64,000 nt of DNA from Sulfurospirillum sp001602955 (GCA_001602955.1 LVAC01000019.1:124001-188000); one strand, 5' to 3'. Positions 1 through 9,260 are shown, counted from the first letter of the stretch. A program made the numbers and translations. Notes: generated by a model from the letters alone, not told the origin.

Positions 1-2157
1 TTTGAACTTTTGCACATTGAGCGGGAGTTTTTTACCTTTTTAAAAAACTCCACCTATCTGTTTCGTTTTTTTGAAGAACTCAGCCACGAAAAAGTAGCCC
101 TAGAATCCTTGATGCACGCCGATACGTATGAACATTATGCCGAACACCTCGAAGTGTTGCAAACGCTTTTAAAACACTACAAAGCACAGCTCTCTAAACA
201 CAGCTTCTATGACCGCATTACGTTGCCGGAGTTGTATGAACTTAACAGCGACTATCTTGGCTCTTTGGGCGCGGTGCGTATTCATCTAGAGGGGTTTTTG
301 AGCCGTTTTGAGATGGAGCTTTTGCAAAGCATTGCAATGCTTATCCCTTTACATGTAAACGTTACCATCAATGCGTACAACCAAAAAATGGCACGGCTCT
401 TTCGCGAACTTGGCATCGAGTTGGAGCAAAACAACCATTATGAGATCGATCTTACTTCTAAAAAGATTTTACATGTAAAGCCTCAAACTCCCATCAACCA
501 AGAAAAAGCAGTCTTTGGTTTTTCCTCTAGATTGGCGCAAATAGCCTATGTGCAAAGCGCCATCGCTCAGTTTGTGGAAGAGGGGTTGAATCCCGAAGAG
601 ATCGTGGTGGTTTTACCCGATGAGCGTTTCGCTGAAATGATGCGTCCGTTTGACACCTGGCACAATCTCAACTTTGCGATGGGAATTAGCCTCAAGCAGA
701 GCCAGTTTTACCAAAAGTTAAGCGCACTTGAAAAAGCGATGCGCAACGACGAGATCGAAGATCATCTGCGTTTGGAACGCTTGAAGATTGAGTCTGATAC
801 CCTGCTTACATGTAAAGAGATTTGGCATCAAAAAGTCTCTGCTGAGGCGGCAATGAATTTTTTTGAGAGCGTGCTTGCCCAAGAGGAAAAAGAGCAGAAA
901 AACCCTCTGTTTCAAGAGGCGTTTTTTGCCTTTACCCACTTTTTAAAACACGCTCCTGCCCTTCGTTTTGAGCAGGTCACCAAGCTTTTGCTCAACCGCC
1001 TTGGTGTACTGACGCAAGATGATGTCAGAGGCGGAAAGGTGACCGTTTTGGGGGTACTTGAAACCAGAGGCGTGGCGTACAAAGGGGTGATTGTCGTTGA
1101 TTTTAACGATGAGTTTGTGCCCAAACGAAGCCAAAAAGACCTCTTTCTCTCTTCCGCCGTGCGCGCCCACGCAGGGCTTCCGACCAAACGTGATCGTGAA
1201 AATCTACAACGTTACTACTACCATCAGCTCTTTTCACGCGCGCAAAAAGTTGCTATTGCATATGTGAAAAACGAAACCTCTATGCCTTCGCGCTTTTTAG
1301 ACGAACTTGGGTTTGATACGAGCATCATGGCAGACGAGAAAGCGTTGCAACCGCTTTTGTTTGAACGCCATACGCCCAAAGCACTGTACGAACAGCCTTT
1401 TATCGACGCACCGCACGATCTAAAAGCCTCTCCACTCTCCGCAACGAAGCTCAAAACCCTGCTTACATGTAAACGTCAGTTTTACTTTCGCTACCTTGCC
1501 CATCTTAAAGAGGCGAAGGTGCCTAGCAGTGTGATCGATGAGCAGACGATTGGTATAGCGCTTCATAACGTGCTTGAAGATGCCATATGCGATGAAGCGT
1601 TGCGTGATGAAAAAAGCCTTTACACTGCCATAGAAACACGTTTAAAAGAGCAGAACAAACATGAAGTGTGGGGCTATTTTGTGGATCTTTGGCTTGAAAA
1701 ATTGCGACCTTTTATGCGCCATGAAGTGGAGCGTTTTGAAGAGGGATTTTCTGTTTTCAAAAAAGAGTTTTCGCACAGAGTTTCGTATGAGGGTTTTACA
1801 CTAGAAGGGCAGATGGATCGCATTGATCACAAAGCGGGAAAACTCTTCGTGATTGACTATAAAAGCGGAAAAGTACCTACAACGAGCGAGCGCACATTAG
1901 AGAGCACGGTTGATTTTCAACTGGTCTTTTACACGCTGATCGCCGGTGATTTGGGAGAGGTTGCTGGGGTCTATTATTACGACCTCAAAGAGGGTGTTTT
2001 GGTGGAAGATGGCTTTTTGGAAGAGAAAAAAGCACTTTTACATGTAAAACTTTTGGAGCTATCCAAACCGATCAATGGGTATGAACTTTGCGACGAGATC
2101 AAGCATTGCAGGCTGTGTCCTTACGTGCAGTTATGTGGACGTGAGGAGCAGATATGA
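1..2157 (+). CDS. addB: AddB-like PD-(D/E)XK exonuclease with Fe-S cluster, 5' partial
   Basis: This is the second nuclease subunit of an AddAB-type helicase-nuclease that processes double-strand DNA ends for RecA recombination. The reading frame is open to base 1, so the start lies outside the window; the TTG at 10 is only the first possible start in view. About 718 residues are visible. Near the C-terminus there is a nuclease motif around VIDYKSGK (about residue 615). A first cysteine in LLTCKRQFYF (about 486) and three in CRLCPYVQLC (about 700-709) match the four-cysteine iron-sulfur staple of AddB proteins. The stop overlaps the start of the helicase gene (ATGA), so the two are translationally coupled. 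The family is clear. The AddB name is inferred from the partner and the Fe-S layout, because the N-terminal half is poorly conserved in this phylum. Confidence 0.82.
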   Translation, partial: FELLHIEREFFTFLKNSTYLFRFFEELSHEKVALESLMHADTYEHYAEHLEVLQTLLKHYKAQLSKHSFYDRITLPELYELNSDYLGSLGAVRIHLEGFLSRFEMELLQSIAMLIPLHVNVTINAYNQKMARLFRELGIELEQNNHYEIDLTSKKILHVKPQTPINQEKAVFGFSSRLAQIAYVQSAIAQFVEEGLNPEEIVVVLPDERFAEMMRPFDTWHNLNFAMGISLKQSQFYQKLSALEKAMRNDEIEDHLRLERLKIESDTLLTCKEIWHQKVSAEAAMNFFESVLAQEEKEQKNPLFQEAFFAFTHFLKHAPALRFEQVTKLLLNRLGVLTQDDVRGGKVTVLGVLETRGVAYKGVIVVDFNDEFVPKRSQKDLFLSSAVRAHAGLPTKRDRENLQRYYYHQLFSRAQKVAIAYVKNETSMPSRFLDELGFDTSIMADEKALQPLLFERHTPKALYEQPFIDAPHDLKASPLSATKLKTLLTCKRQFYFRYLAHLKEAKVPSSVIDEQTIGIALHNVLEDAICDEALRDEKSLYTAIETRLKEQNKHEVWGYFVDLWLEKLRPFMRHEVERFEEGFSVFKKEFSHRVSYEGFTLEGQMDRIDHKAGKLFVIDYKSGKVPTTSERTLESTVDFQLVFYTLIAGDLGEVAGVYYYDLKEGVLVEDGFLEEKKALLHVKLLELSKPINGYELCDEIKHCRLCPYVQLCGREEQI

Positions 2158-4874
2158 ATCTCAGTCCTTATTTAGCCCTTGAAGCCAGTGCTGGAAGTGG
2201 TAAAACCTTTGCGCTCAGTGTGCGTTATCTTTCGCTTTTGTTTATGGGAGCCAATCCGCAAAAGATCGTGGCACTGACCTTTACGAATAAGTCCGCTGCG
2301 GAGATGAAAACGCGCATCTTTGAGACACTCAAACACTTGGAGAGCAAAGATGAGTTAGAAGCGATTGCCACGCAAACGGGCAAGTCCAAAGAGGTGTTGC
2401 TTGCACAAAAAGAGCGCGTGATGCAAACCTTGCTTCAAGCCGACATCAAAATCTCAACACTGGACTCATTTTTTTCCTTGATTCTGCGCCATTTCGCGCT
2501 ACATGTAGGCTTGCAACCTGACTTTGTCGTCGGGCAAAAAAGGCTTGAGAGCGAGTTAGTGGAGCGTTTTATCCAAGGGTGCAAACGCCACAATCTTTAC
2601 AACGCACTCATCGCGTTTAGCCTCACCGAAGACAAAAAACTGGGGGATCTTTTTAGCCTTTTAAACACACTTTATCAGAAAAAATCAGAACTGGATGTGA
2701 GCACGTTGGAAGAGGGGCGTTATCCCTCCCTCAAACCGTGTTTGGATATTTTGGAGCGCATACGAGCGCACTTTGAACAAAGTGGACTCTCGGCGCGTGG
2801 GCTTGCGACGTTAAAAGCGCAGACGCTGGGAGAGCTTCTTTCCAAAAAGTATTTGGAGCGCGACGACTTTGGGTATTGGGACTATAAAAAGTATACCAAT
2901 GAACAGGTTGATGCGCTGTTAATGGAGCTAAAGCACGCGTTAAACGCACATGTCAATGCCAAAGAAGCGTACTTTTTAGGACAACTGGGCAAACTGTTCG
3001 CGGTGTATGATGCAAGTCTTAGAGCTTTGATGAGCGAGTACGGCGAGCTTGCGTTTGATGACGTGACCAATCTGCTCTACACCCTTTTGCACCAAGAGAT
3101 CAGCAAAGATTTTCTCTATTTTAGACTCGATGGCGCGATAGAGCACCTGCTCATCGATGAGTTTCAAGACACGAGCATCGTGCAGTACCAGATTTTACTG
3201 CCGATTATCGAAGAGATACGAGCAGGGCAGGGCGTGAAAGAGTTTAAAACACTCTTTTTTGTAGGCGATGTCAAGCAGTCGATCTACCGATTTCGCGGTG
3301 GGGCAAAAGAGCTGTTTGGGTACGCAAAGAAGAGTTTGCATCTAGACATCAACGCACTGGATACCAACTATCGAAGCAACGAATTGGTGGTGGATTTTGT
3401 CAATGAACTCTTTACATGTAAGATCAAAGGCTATGAGCCGCAAAAGGTGGCAAAAGCCACGGGCGAGGGTTACATCAATGTGCGCATCGAAGAATCCATC
3501 GAGCCTTTGGTGTTGGAGGCAGTGGCACTGTTGTTAAAAGAGGGAGTAAAGCCTAAAGACATCGCACTTTTGGTGCATACCAACAAAGACGCGAAAGCTT
3601 TTAAGGAGCTGGTGCAAGCGCAGTTTCCCACTTTACATGTAAGGCTTGAAGCGACGTTGAAACTCATCGATGTGCGCTCCATCAAAGCGATCATTGCGCT
3701 ACTCAAATACCTTTACTTTGGCGATGAACTCTACAAAGCGAGCTTTCTCGCACTCATCGGCGAAGCTTGGGATGCGCCGCTTTTTAAGTCAGCGTTTGAT
3801 GTCAATGTCGCACCGCTTCTTTTGGTAGAGAAGATCATTGAAACCTACAAACTGTTTGATGGCAGTGCCGATCTGCTCAGTTTCCTAGAAGTTGCGAGCC
3901 GTTACGAAGAGATCGAGAGCTTTTTATTTGCGCTGGATGAGCTGAGTGATGAAGCCAAAAGTGAGGATGTAGACGGTCTTCGTGTTTTAACCGTTCATAA
4001 GTCCAAAGGCTTGGAGTTTGAGCACGTCATCGTGTGTGATCGCCTCAGTCGCGACAACAACCGAAGTGACACGCTGTTGTGGCATTATGACGAAGTGGAG
4101 ATCAAAGGGTTGTATCTGAGCATGGCAGGGCGCGAAACGGTGGATGATTCGTATGCCAAAGCCAAAGCGCATGAGAGCGCTTTAATGGTCGAAGACAGGC
4201 TTAACGCACTGTATGTCGCTTTCACCAGAGCCAAACGTTCGCTTTTTGTCTGTGCAAAAGCGCAAAACAGTGCATTTGAGATGCTGGAACTGAGCACGAC
4301 TGAGCGAGGTGCCATCAGTGTTTCAACAAAAGAAGTCGCCGTTGCGACAAGTACAATGCGTGTTTATGAACCGAAACGTTACGGTGCGCAAGAGGTGGCA
4401 AGTGCGCCCGATGAAGAAGAAAGCGCTGAGATCGCTTCGATCACGTTTGGAATTGCACAGCACTATCTGCTTGAGATGATGGAGCGTTTTGATGAAGCGT
4501 CGCTAAAGCGGGCATACACAGCACTTCAAAACCGTTTCGCACCGCTTTTGGACGAGACGGCGATGAGGGCGATTTATCAGCGGGGTGAAAAGCTTATTTC
4601 TTGTAAAGCCTTTTTGGATTTGATTGAGGGTGCAAAAATCTTTAAAGAGCAACCGCTCATGTACCAAAAAGAGCGCAAGCAGATCGACCTTTTGCTTGAA
4701 TTTCCCGATCGCATCGTTGTTGTGGACTACAAAAGTTCCAAAAAACAGAGTGCGAAGCATCAAACGCAAATCAAGCTCTACCAAGACGCTCTTACGCAGA
4801 TCTACAACTTGCCCGTGGAGGCGTATATTTGCTATTTGCAAAACGAGGGTGTGGAGCTTCTTAAAAGCTTATAG
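2154..4874 (+). CDS. addA: AddA-like UvrD/RecB-family helicase-nuclease
   Basis: This is a superfamily 1 DNA helicase with a C-terminal RecB-type nuclease, the motor subunit of AddAB. Visible motifs in order: Walker A ASAGSGKT (residues 11-18), a GDVKQSIYRFRGG segment (motif III), the Walker B/DEAD-like IDEFQDTS (about 332), NYRSN (motif IV region), TVHKSKGLEFEHV (about 615, motif V), YVAFTRAKR (about 686, motif VI) and the nuclease motif VVDYKSSKK (about 856). At 906 residues it is shorter than Bacillus AddA but typical of Campylobacterota homologues. It overlaps the upstream nuclease gene by 4 bp. The gene carries four copies of the ACATGT core discussed in the findings, two of them full TTACATGTAA palindromes. 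Confidence 0.92.
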   Translation: MNLSPYLALEASAGSGKTFALSVRYLSLLFMGANPQKIVALTFTNKSAAEMKTRIFETLKHLESKDELEAIATQTGKSKEVLLAQKERVMQTLLQADIKISTLDSFFSLILRHFALHVGLQPDFVVGQKRLESELVERFIQGCKRHNLYNALIAFSLTEDKKLGDLFSLLNTLYQKKSELDVSTLEEGRYPSLKPCLDILERIRAHFEQSGLSARGLATLKAQTLGELLSKKYLERDDFGYWDYKKYTNEQVDALLMELKHALNAHVNAKEAYFLGQLGKLFAVYDASLRALMSEYGELAFDDVTNLLYTLLHQEISKDFLYFRLDGAIEHLLIDEFQDTSIVQYQILLPIIEEIRAGQGVKEFKTLFFVGDVKQSIYRFRGGAKELFGYAKKSLHLDINALDTNYRSNELVVDFVNELFTCKIKGYEPQKVAKATGEGYINVRIEESIEPLVLEAVALLLKEGVKPKDIALLVHTNKDAKAFKELVQAQFPTLHVRLEATLKLIDVRSIKAIIALLKYLYFGDELYKASFLALIGEAWDAPLFKSAFDVNVAPLLLVEKIIETYKLFDGSADLLSFLEVASRYEEIESFLFALDELSDEAKSEDVDGLRVLTVHKSKGLEFEHVIVCDRLSRDNNRSDTLLWHYDEVEIKGLYLSMAGRETVDDSYAKAKAHESALMVEDRLNALYVAFTRAKRSLFVCAKAQNSAFEMLELSTTERGAISVSTKEVAVATSTMRVYEPKRYGAQEVASAPDEEESAEIASITFGIAQHYLLEMMERFDEASLKRAYTALQNRFAPLLDETAMRAIYQRGEKLISCKAFLDLIEGAKIFKEQPLMYQKERKQIDLLLEFPDRIVVVDYKSSKKQSAKHQTQIKLYQDALTQIYNLPVEAYICYLQNEGVELLKSL

Positions 4875-4955
4875 TACACTTAATTTCAGCGTTATTTAAG
4901 TATTATTTGATTACACTTGCACTTCGTTAAATAAATACGTCAAAGGTTATGACAC

Positions 4956-5384
4956 ATGAAAGCAACACTTGCGATTAAGCCAAGCGAAGTCAAACGCGAC
5001 TGGATCGTAGTGGACGCTGCTGGTAAGCGATTTGGTAAAGTCCTTACAGAAGTAGCAACACTGCTCAGAGGCAAACATAAACCTTATTTTACTCCAAATG
5101 TTGATTGTGGCGATTTCGTTATCATCATCAATGCGGAAAAAGTAGAGTTTAGTGGAACAAAATTAGACACAAAATTGTATCACAGACACACAGGATATTT
5201 CGGTGGCGTTAAAACTGAAAAATTGGGTGATCTTTTGAACAGCAACCCAGCAAAATTGTACAGACTTGCGGTAAGAGGCATGTTACCTAAAACAAATCTT
5301 GCTAAAGAGATGATCAAAAAGCTAAAAGTTTATGCCGGTAGTGAGCACCCTCACACAGCGCAAGTTAAAGCAGAGGTAAAGTAA
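4956..5384 (+). CDS. rplM: 50S ribosomal protein L13
   Basis: This is a large-subunit ribosomal protein that binds 23S rRNA early in assembly. At 142 residues it is full length. The N-terminus (KRDWIVVDAAGKRFGKVLTE), the HTGYFGG segment and the RLAVRGMLPK segment are characteristic of L13. The ATG at 4956 follows an AAAGG ribosome-binding site at about 4942. The gene is followed one base later by rpsI, the usual bacterial L13-S9 operon. The 81 bases upstream separate it from addA and presumably carry its promoter, but I see no convincing -10. Confidence 0.98.
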   Translation: MKATLAIKPSEVKRDWIVVDAAGKRFGKVLTEVATLLRGKHKPYFTPNVDCGDFVIIINAEKVEFSGTKLDTKLYHRHTGYFGGVKTEKLGDLLNSNPAKLYRLAVRGMLPKTNLAKEMIKKLKVYAGSEHPHTAQVKAEVK

Positions 5385-5385
5385 T

Positions 5386-5775
5386 ATGGCAAAAGTATAC
5401 GCAACCGGTAAAAGAAAAACAGCAATCGCTAAAGTATGGGTCACTCCAGGTAAAGGTAGCATTGTTGTCAATGGTATTGATTTTGAAGCGTGGCTTGGTG
5501 GTCATGAGACCATTAAAAAACGTGTTCGTCAACCTCTTGCTCTTACAAAACAAGAGACAAGTTTTGACATTAAAGCTGACACACTTGGTGGCGGTTATTC
5601 AGCACAAGCTGACGCACTTCGCCACGGTATCTCTAAAGCACTTGCTTCTATGGACGCAGACTTTAGAGCGATCTTAAAACCACACGGCTTATTGACACGT
5701 GACTCACGTGTTGTTGAGCGTAAAAAATACGGTAAGAAAAAAGCGCGCCGTAGCCCACAATTCTCAAAACGTTAA
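5386..5775 (+). CDS. rpsI: 30S ribosomal protein S9
   Basis: This is a small-subunit ribosomal protein of the head domain whose basic C-terminal tail reaches the P-site tRNA. It has 129 residues. It starts with ATGKRKTAIAKV and ends in the typical Arg/Lys-rich tail finishing RRSPQFSKR. It lies one base after rplM and forms an operon with it. A strong terminator follows within 11 bases of the stop. Confidence 0.98.
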   Translation: MAKVYATGKRKTAIAKVWVTPGKGSIVVNGIDFEAWLGGHETIKKRVRQPLALTKQETSFDIKADTLGGGYSAQADALRHGISKALASMDADFRAILKPHGLLTRDSRVVERKKYGKKKARRSPQFSKR

Positions 5776-5785
5776 TCGTTTACAT

Positions 5786-5818
5786 GTAAAAGCCTTTCGA
5801 GGCTTTTACGCTTTTTTT
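5786..5818 (+). terminator. Intrinsic terminator of rplM-rpsI
   Basis: A 9-bp stem GTAAAAGCC/GGCTTTTAC (5786-5794 and 5801-5809) encloses a 6-base loop and is followed by seven T. The first bases of the stem are the right half of a TTTACATGTAAA palindrome at 5779-5790, so the dispersed palindrome is built into the terminator. Confidence 0.9.
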
Positions 5819-5837
5819 GCAAGAGTTCTTTCTTGCA
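5818..5837. repeat. Inverted repeat between rpsI terminator and cutA
   Basis: TGCAAGA, six bases, TCTTGCA: a perfect 7-bp inverted repeat directly after the T-run of the rpsI terminator. It could be a second hairpin or a protein site for the cutA promoter. The sequence does not decide between them. Confidence 0.35.
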
Positions 5838-5900
5838 CTACTTCGTTTGAAATTTCTTTATTTTCTATCTTAATCTTCGAAAAATGCAAGGGGTACCTCA

Positions 5901-6215
5901 ATGAACTCTTTTTGCCTAATTTCTACAACCTATCCCGATGAAGCAAGTGCCAAAGCATTCATTCATCTTTTATTAGAGCAAAAGCTAGCCGCGTGCGTTC
6001 AGATGATGCCTGTTCAGAGTTTTTACCGTTGGGAAGATAAACTGTGTGAGTCAAGCGAGCAATTGGTGCTGATTAAAACGCGATCGGATCTGTTTGCACA
6101 AATCGAAGAGGTCATACTCAAAAACCATCCCTACACGACGCCTCAGTTGATTCAACTTTCTATAGAACATGGACTTTCTGCCTACTTAGCGTGGATGAAA
6201 GAGGAGACGATTTAG
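5901..6215 (+). CDS. cutA: CutA1 divalent-cation tolerance protein
   Basis: This is a small trimeric protein of the CutA1 family, linked to copper and other divalent-cation tolerance; its biochemical role is still debated. At 104 residues it is full length. Family features are TTYPDEASAKAF near the start, LAACVQ, the SFYRWEDKLCESSEQLVLIKT core and a C-terminal HPYTTPQLIQL strand. The ATG at 5901 follows a GGGG-rich stretch. The 3' end overlaps the converging small gene at 6212 by 4 bp. Confidence 0.93.
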   Translation: MNSFCLISTTYPDEASAKAFIHLLLEQKLAACVQMMPVQSFYRWEDKLCESSEQLVLIKTRSDLFAQIEEVILKNHPYTTPQLIQLSIEHGLSAYLAWMKEETI

Positions 6216-6496
6216 TAGCTCGCTAACTCTTGCATCAAGGATTGAACATCGTTTTTATCAAAAAAGAGGTTAAACTCTAACTCTTTAGAAAATGCTTTGA
6301 GCAGAGCGATTTTTTTACTTTGGCGTTCGCTTGGATCGTCGATGGTTGAGAGTTCTGTTTTCAGTCGTTCGCGGTACATCTGGCGAATCTCTTCTTGTTT
6401 TTGAGGGCTTGGTTTGGCTTTAGTGCGCGGTTTGAGCCAAAAATAGACGAAAATGAGGAGCGAACTTAGGAGAAGAATTTGAGGTAAAAAATCCAT
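6212..6496 (-). CDS. Small single-pass membrane protein, unknown function
   Basis: This 94-residue protein has one N-terminal hydrophobic segment (about residues 4-21) followed by a basic KPRTKAKPSPQKQ linker and a charged helical region rich in Lys, Arg and Glu. I do not recognise a family. The layout, one anchor plus a soluble cytoplasmic helix, suggests a peripheral assembly or scaffold protein, but that is inference. The gene converges on cutA. A TTTACATGTAAA palindrome lies 9 bases upstream of its start. Codon use resembles its neighbours and the frame is closed, so it is probably real. Confidence 0.6.
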   Translation of the reverse strand: MDFLPQILLLSSLLIFVYFWLKPRTKAKPSPQKQEEIRQMYRERLKTELSTIDDPSERQSKKIALLKAFSKELEFNLFFDKNDVQSLMQELASY

Positions 6497-6594
6497 AAAT
6501 AGCCTTTACATGTAAAACAGATTTTAAATAAACAGTATATCCAACCAAGAGCGATAAAATTTAGACTTCTTTCATTTCTTAAACCACTTTTGTG

Positions 6595-6600
6595 TAAAAT
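6595..6600 (+). promoter_or_regulatory. Probable -10 of purT
   Basis: TGTGTAAAAT, an extended -10, lies 28 bases before the purT start with an AGAGGAA ribosome-binding site between them. No -35 is obvious, as is usual in Campylobacterota. Confidence 0.5.
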
Positions 6601-6627
6601 CTCTCAAACTAACACAAAGAGGAAGCC

Positions 6628-7788
6628 ATGCACTTTACAACTCCCCTTAAAAGTAACAGTACCAAAATCATGCTCGTAGGAAGCGGCGAGCTGGGCAAAG
6701 AGGTCGTTATCGAAGCCTCTCGTTTGGGCATTGAGACCGTTGCGGTGGATTCATACCCCAAAGCACCTGCACACTTGGTCGCCAATCGAAGCTATGTCAT
6801 CAACATGAAAAACAAAGAGGAGCTTTTGGAGGTGATTCGCCTTGAAAAGCCAACATTCATCTTGCCTGAAGTGGAAGCTTTGAGCATTGAAGCGCTCATC
6901 GAAGCGGAGAAAGAGGGCTTTTGCGTCATCCCCAATGCGGACGCCGTTAAAAAGACGATGAATCGTAAAAACATTCGCGAATTTGCCGCGGAGACCTTGG
7001 GGCTTAAAACCAGTGGCTATGTCTTTGTGAAAACGCTTGAAGCCTTAGAAGAAGCGACAAAAGTGCTCGGCATTCCGTGTGTGGTCAAGCCTGTGATGAG
7101 TTCCTCAGGGCATGGTCAAAGTGTCATCCGAAGTGAGGCGGACGTCCAAAAAGCGTGGGAGATCGCCAAAGAGGCCAGAGGTGACGCGAGCGAGCTGATC
7201 GTCGAAGCATTTGTACCTTTTGACTATGAGATCACACTTTTAACCGTGCGCAACGGCAAAGAGACGGTCTTTTGCGAACCGATCGGGCATATCCAAGAAA
7301 ACGGCGACTATGTGCTGAGCTGGCAACCTGTGCCGATGAAACCTGAAGTGTTAGCCAAAGCGCAGATGATGGCAAAAGCAGTGACAGACGGCTTGGGCGG
7401 TCGTGGACTTTTTGGTGTGGAATTTTTTGTCAAAGACGATGAGGTGTACTTTAGTGAACTGAGCCCTCGTCCGCACGATACCGGAATGGTCACGATGATC
7501 ACGCAAAGCCAGAGCGAATTTGCCTTACATGTAAGAGCGGTTTTGGGCTTGCCACTTGATTTTACCTTTTATGGAGCGGGCGCGAGTGGGGCATTTAAAA
7601 GCATGAATGAAGAGCATGTGCCAACTCTTACCATCCCTGAGAGTGCGTTTTCGAAAAACTCATATGTACGCATTTTTGGAAAGCCTGTGAGCCATGTGGG
7701 GCGCCGTATGGCTGTGGCTTTGGTGCTCGATGAGGTGGAAGCGGCGAAAAAACGCGCAAGAGAAATTGTCGCATCGATGGTCGGATAA
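6628..7788 (+). CDS. purT: Formate-dependent phosphoribosylglycinamide formyltransferase (PurT)
   Basis: This ATP-grasp enzyme uses formate and ATP to formylate GAR to FGAR, the third step of purine synthesis, and so removes the need for formyl-tetrahydrofolate. It has 386 residues against about 392 in E. coli. The N-terminal domain begins with MLVGSGELGKEV (about 15-26). The ATP-grasp core includes VVKPVMSSSGHGQSV and VEFFVKDDEVYFSELSPRPHDTGMVT, with the metal-binding Glu and Asn/Ser region typical of PurT. It is monocistronic. A TTACATGTAA site lies within the gene at 7525-7534 (Leu-His-Val). Confidence 0.95.
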   Translation: MHFTTPLKSNSTKIMLVGSGELGKEVVIEASRLGIETVAVDSYPKAPAHLVANRSYVINMKNKEELLEVIRLEKPTFILPEVEALSIEALIEAEKEGFCVIPNADAVKKTMNRKNIREFAAETLGLKTSGYVFVKTLEALEEATKVLGIPCVVKPVMSSSGHGQSVIRSEADVQKAWEIAKEARGDASELIVEAFVPFDYEITLLTVRNGKETVFCEPIGHIQENGDYVLSWQPVPMKPEVLAKAQMMAKAVTDGLGGRGLFGVEFFVKDDEVYFSELSPRPHDTGMVTMITQSQSEFALHVRAVLGLPLDFTFYGAGASGAFKSMNEEHVPTLTIPESAFSKNSYVRIFGKPVSHVGRRMAVALVLDEVEAAKKRAREIVASMVG

Positions 7789-7824
7789 CGCTTTAGTATT
7801 GATAAAAAATTTATAAAAGTGGGC

Positions 7825-7830
7825 TATAAT
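7825..7830 (+). promoter_or_regulatory. -10 promoter element of the ClC gene
   Basis: A perfect TATAAT sits 30 bases upstream of the ATG at 7860, with no gene between. Confidence 0.6.
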
Positions 7831-7859
7831 GAGACAAGCCCAAAATTTAAAGAGTTTTT

Positions 7860-9260
7860 ATGAATAAACACGTTGTTGAGCAAACGGTTATTTTTTTCAG
7901 CGTTTCAAAATGGTTGCTTCTCTCCTCCGCCGTCGGCATTATGATCGGCGGCTTGATTTCCGTCTTTTTAAACATCCTCTCAACTGCCGAACAGACACGG
8001 AGTTTACTCCCGTTTCCGTTTTATTTCACGTTGCCCTTTGCGTTGATGCTAACGACGTGGATCGTGCGAACGTTCGATCAAAACGCGACGGGACACGGTA
8101 CGGAAAAAGTCATCGAAGCGGTGCATAAACGCGACGGTTACATCAATGCCAAGGTGATCCCCGTTAAACTGGTCGCAACGGTACTCACGATCTTTTCGGG
8201 CGGTTCGGTCGGAAAAGAGGGACCGGGAGCGCAAATCGGTGCGGGAGCGGCTTCGTTTGTCGCAACCCTACTCAAATTTTCCAAATCCGACCGCCGAAAG
8301 CTTGTCATTTGCGGTATTAGTGCGGGTTTTGCTTCGGTATTCGGTACGCCTATCGCGGGGGCAATTTTCGGAATCGAAGTCTTAATTATCGGTGCGATTA
8401 TGTACGATGTTCTTTTACCCTCGTTTATCTCCGGTTTTGCGGCATTTATCACGGCTCAGGTGTTAGGCGTCAAATACCATTACTACGACATCAATTTCTA
8501 CCGTTCGTTTAACTTGGACTTTTCATTAATCTTACATGTCGTTTTGGCAGGCGTCTTTTTCGGCTTAATCGCCGATTTGTTCATTACGACGGTCAATAAA
8601 ATCGAAGAGTACATCAAAGCCGTTCCGTACAATCGTTACCTGAAAGCCTTTGTTGCGGGACTGGTGATGGCACTCGTTTCGTACTTTTTCTCGGAAAGCT
8701 ATTTAGGACTCGGTCTTGCGACCATTAAAGACGCCCTCAGCCCCAATCCGATGATTTCGGAGAATGTTCATTGGTACGACGCTGTTTTTAAAACGTTTTT
8801 TACGGCGATTACTTTAGGCTCAGGCGGAAGCGGCGGTATTATTACGCCTTTGTTTTACGTGGGCGCGACGAGCGGTGCGGCGTTTGGCGATCTCATCGGC
8901 GGCAATCACGTCGCACTCTTTGCCGCGCTTGGGTTTGTTAGTGTTTTGGCGGGTGCGACCAACTCTCCCATCGCTTCCATCATCATGGCGGTGGAGTTGT
9001 TTGGCGTGCATATGGCAAATTACGCGGCACTGAGCGTGGTAATCGCCTTTTTGATTACGGGGCATCGTAGCGTTTTTCAGTCGCAAAAGTTGGCTCTGCG
9101 AAAAGCCGATAATATTACGATCGGCAAAGGCAACGACTTAGAAGATACCTCTATCAGTATCGATATGCGCGACATCGATAAAGTCAAACGCCTGCGCAAT
9201 CGCCTCCGCTATAAACGCTTGCGCTGGCAAGTTAAAAATGCCAAGGACGATTTTAAATGA
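7860..9260 (+). CDS. ClC-family chloride channel or proton/chloride antiporter
   Basis: This inner-membrane ClC protein has 466 residues and about ten hydrophobic helices. Of the three anion-selectivity motifs, the second is canonical: GKEGP at 118-122 with the gating glutamate at 120. The third is GGIITP inside GSGGSGGIITPLF. The first motif, normally GSGIPE, reads GHGTEK at 78-83, so the serine that usually contacts chloride is replaced. No cytoplasmic CBS domains follow; the protein ends in a short basic tail. It overlaps the DUF523 gene by 4 bp. The gene is markedly richer in TCG/CGA triplets than purT upstream. Whether it is a channel or exchanger, and for which anion, cannot be decided here. 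Confidence 0.9.
   Translation: MNKHVVEQTVIFFSVSKWLLLSSAVGIMIGGLISVFLNILSTAEQTRSLLPFPFYFTLPFALMLTTWIVRTFDQNATGHGTEKVIEAVHKRDGYINAKVIPVKLVATVLTIFSGGSVGKEGPGAQIGAGAASFVATLLKFSKSDRRKLVICGISAGFASVFGTPIAGAIFGIEVLIIGAIMYDVLLPSFISGFAAFITAQVLGVKYHYYDINFYRSFNLDFSLILHVVLAGVFFGLIADLFITTVNKIEEYIKAVPYNRYLKAFVAGLVMALVSYFFSESYLGLGLATIKDALSPNPMISENVHWYDAVFKTFFTAITLGSGGSGGIITPLFYVGATSGAAFGDLIGGNHVALFAALGFVSVLAGATNSPIASIIMAVELFGVHMANYAALSVVIAFLITGHRSVFQSQKLALRKADNITIGKGNDLEDTSISIDMRDIDKVKRLRNRLRYKRLRWQVKNAKDDFK

Noticed and set aside
1..4874. TTACATGTAA as a Chi-like recognition sequence for AddAB
   Set aside because: The motif is dense in addAB, but Chi sites act in one orientation, whereas this motif is a perfect palindrome and is just as common in other segments.
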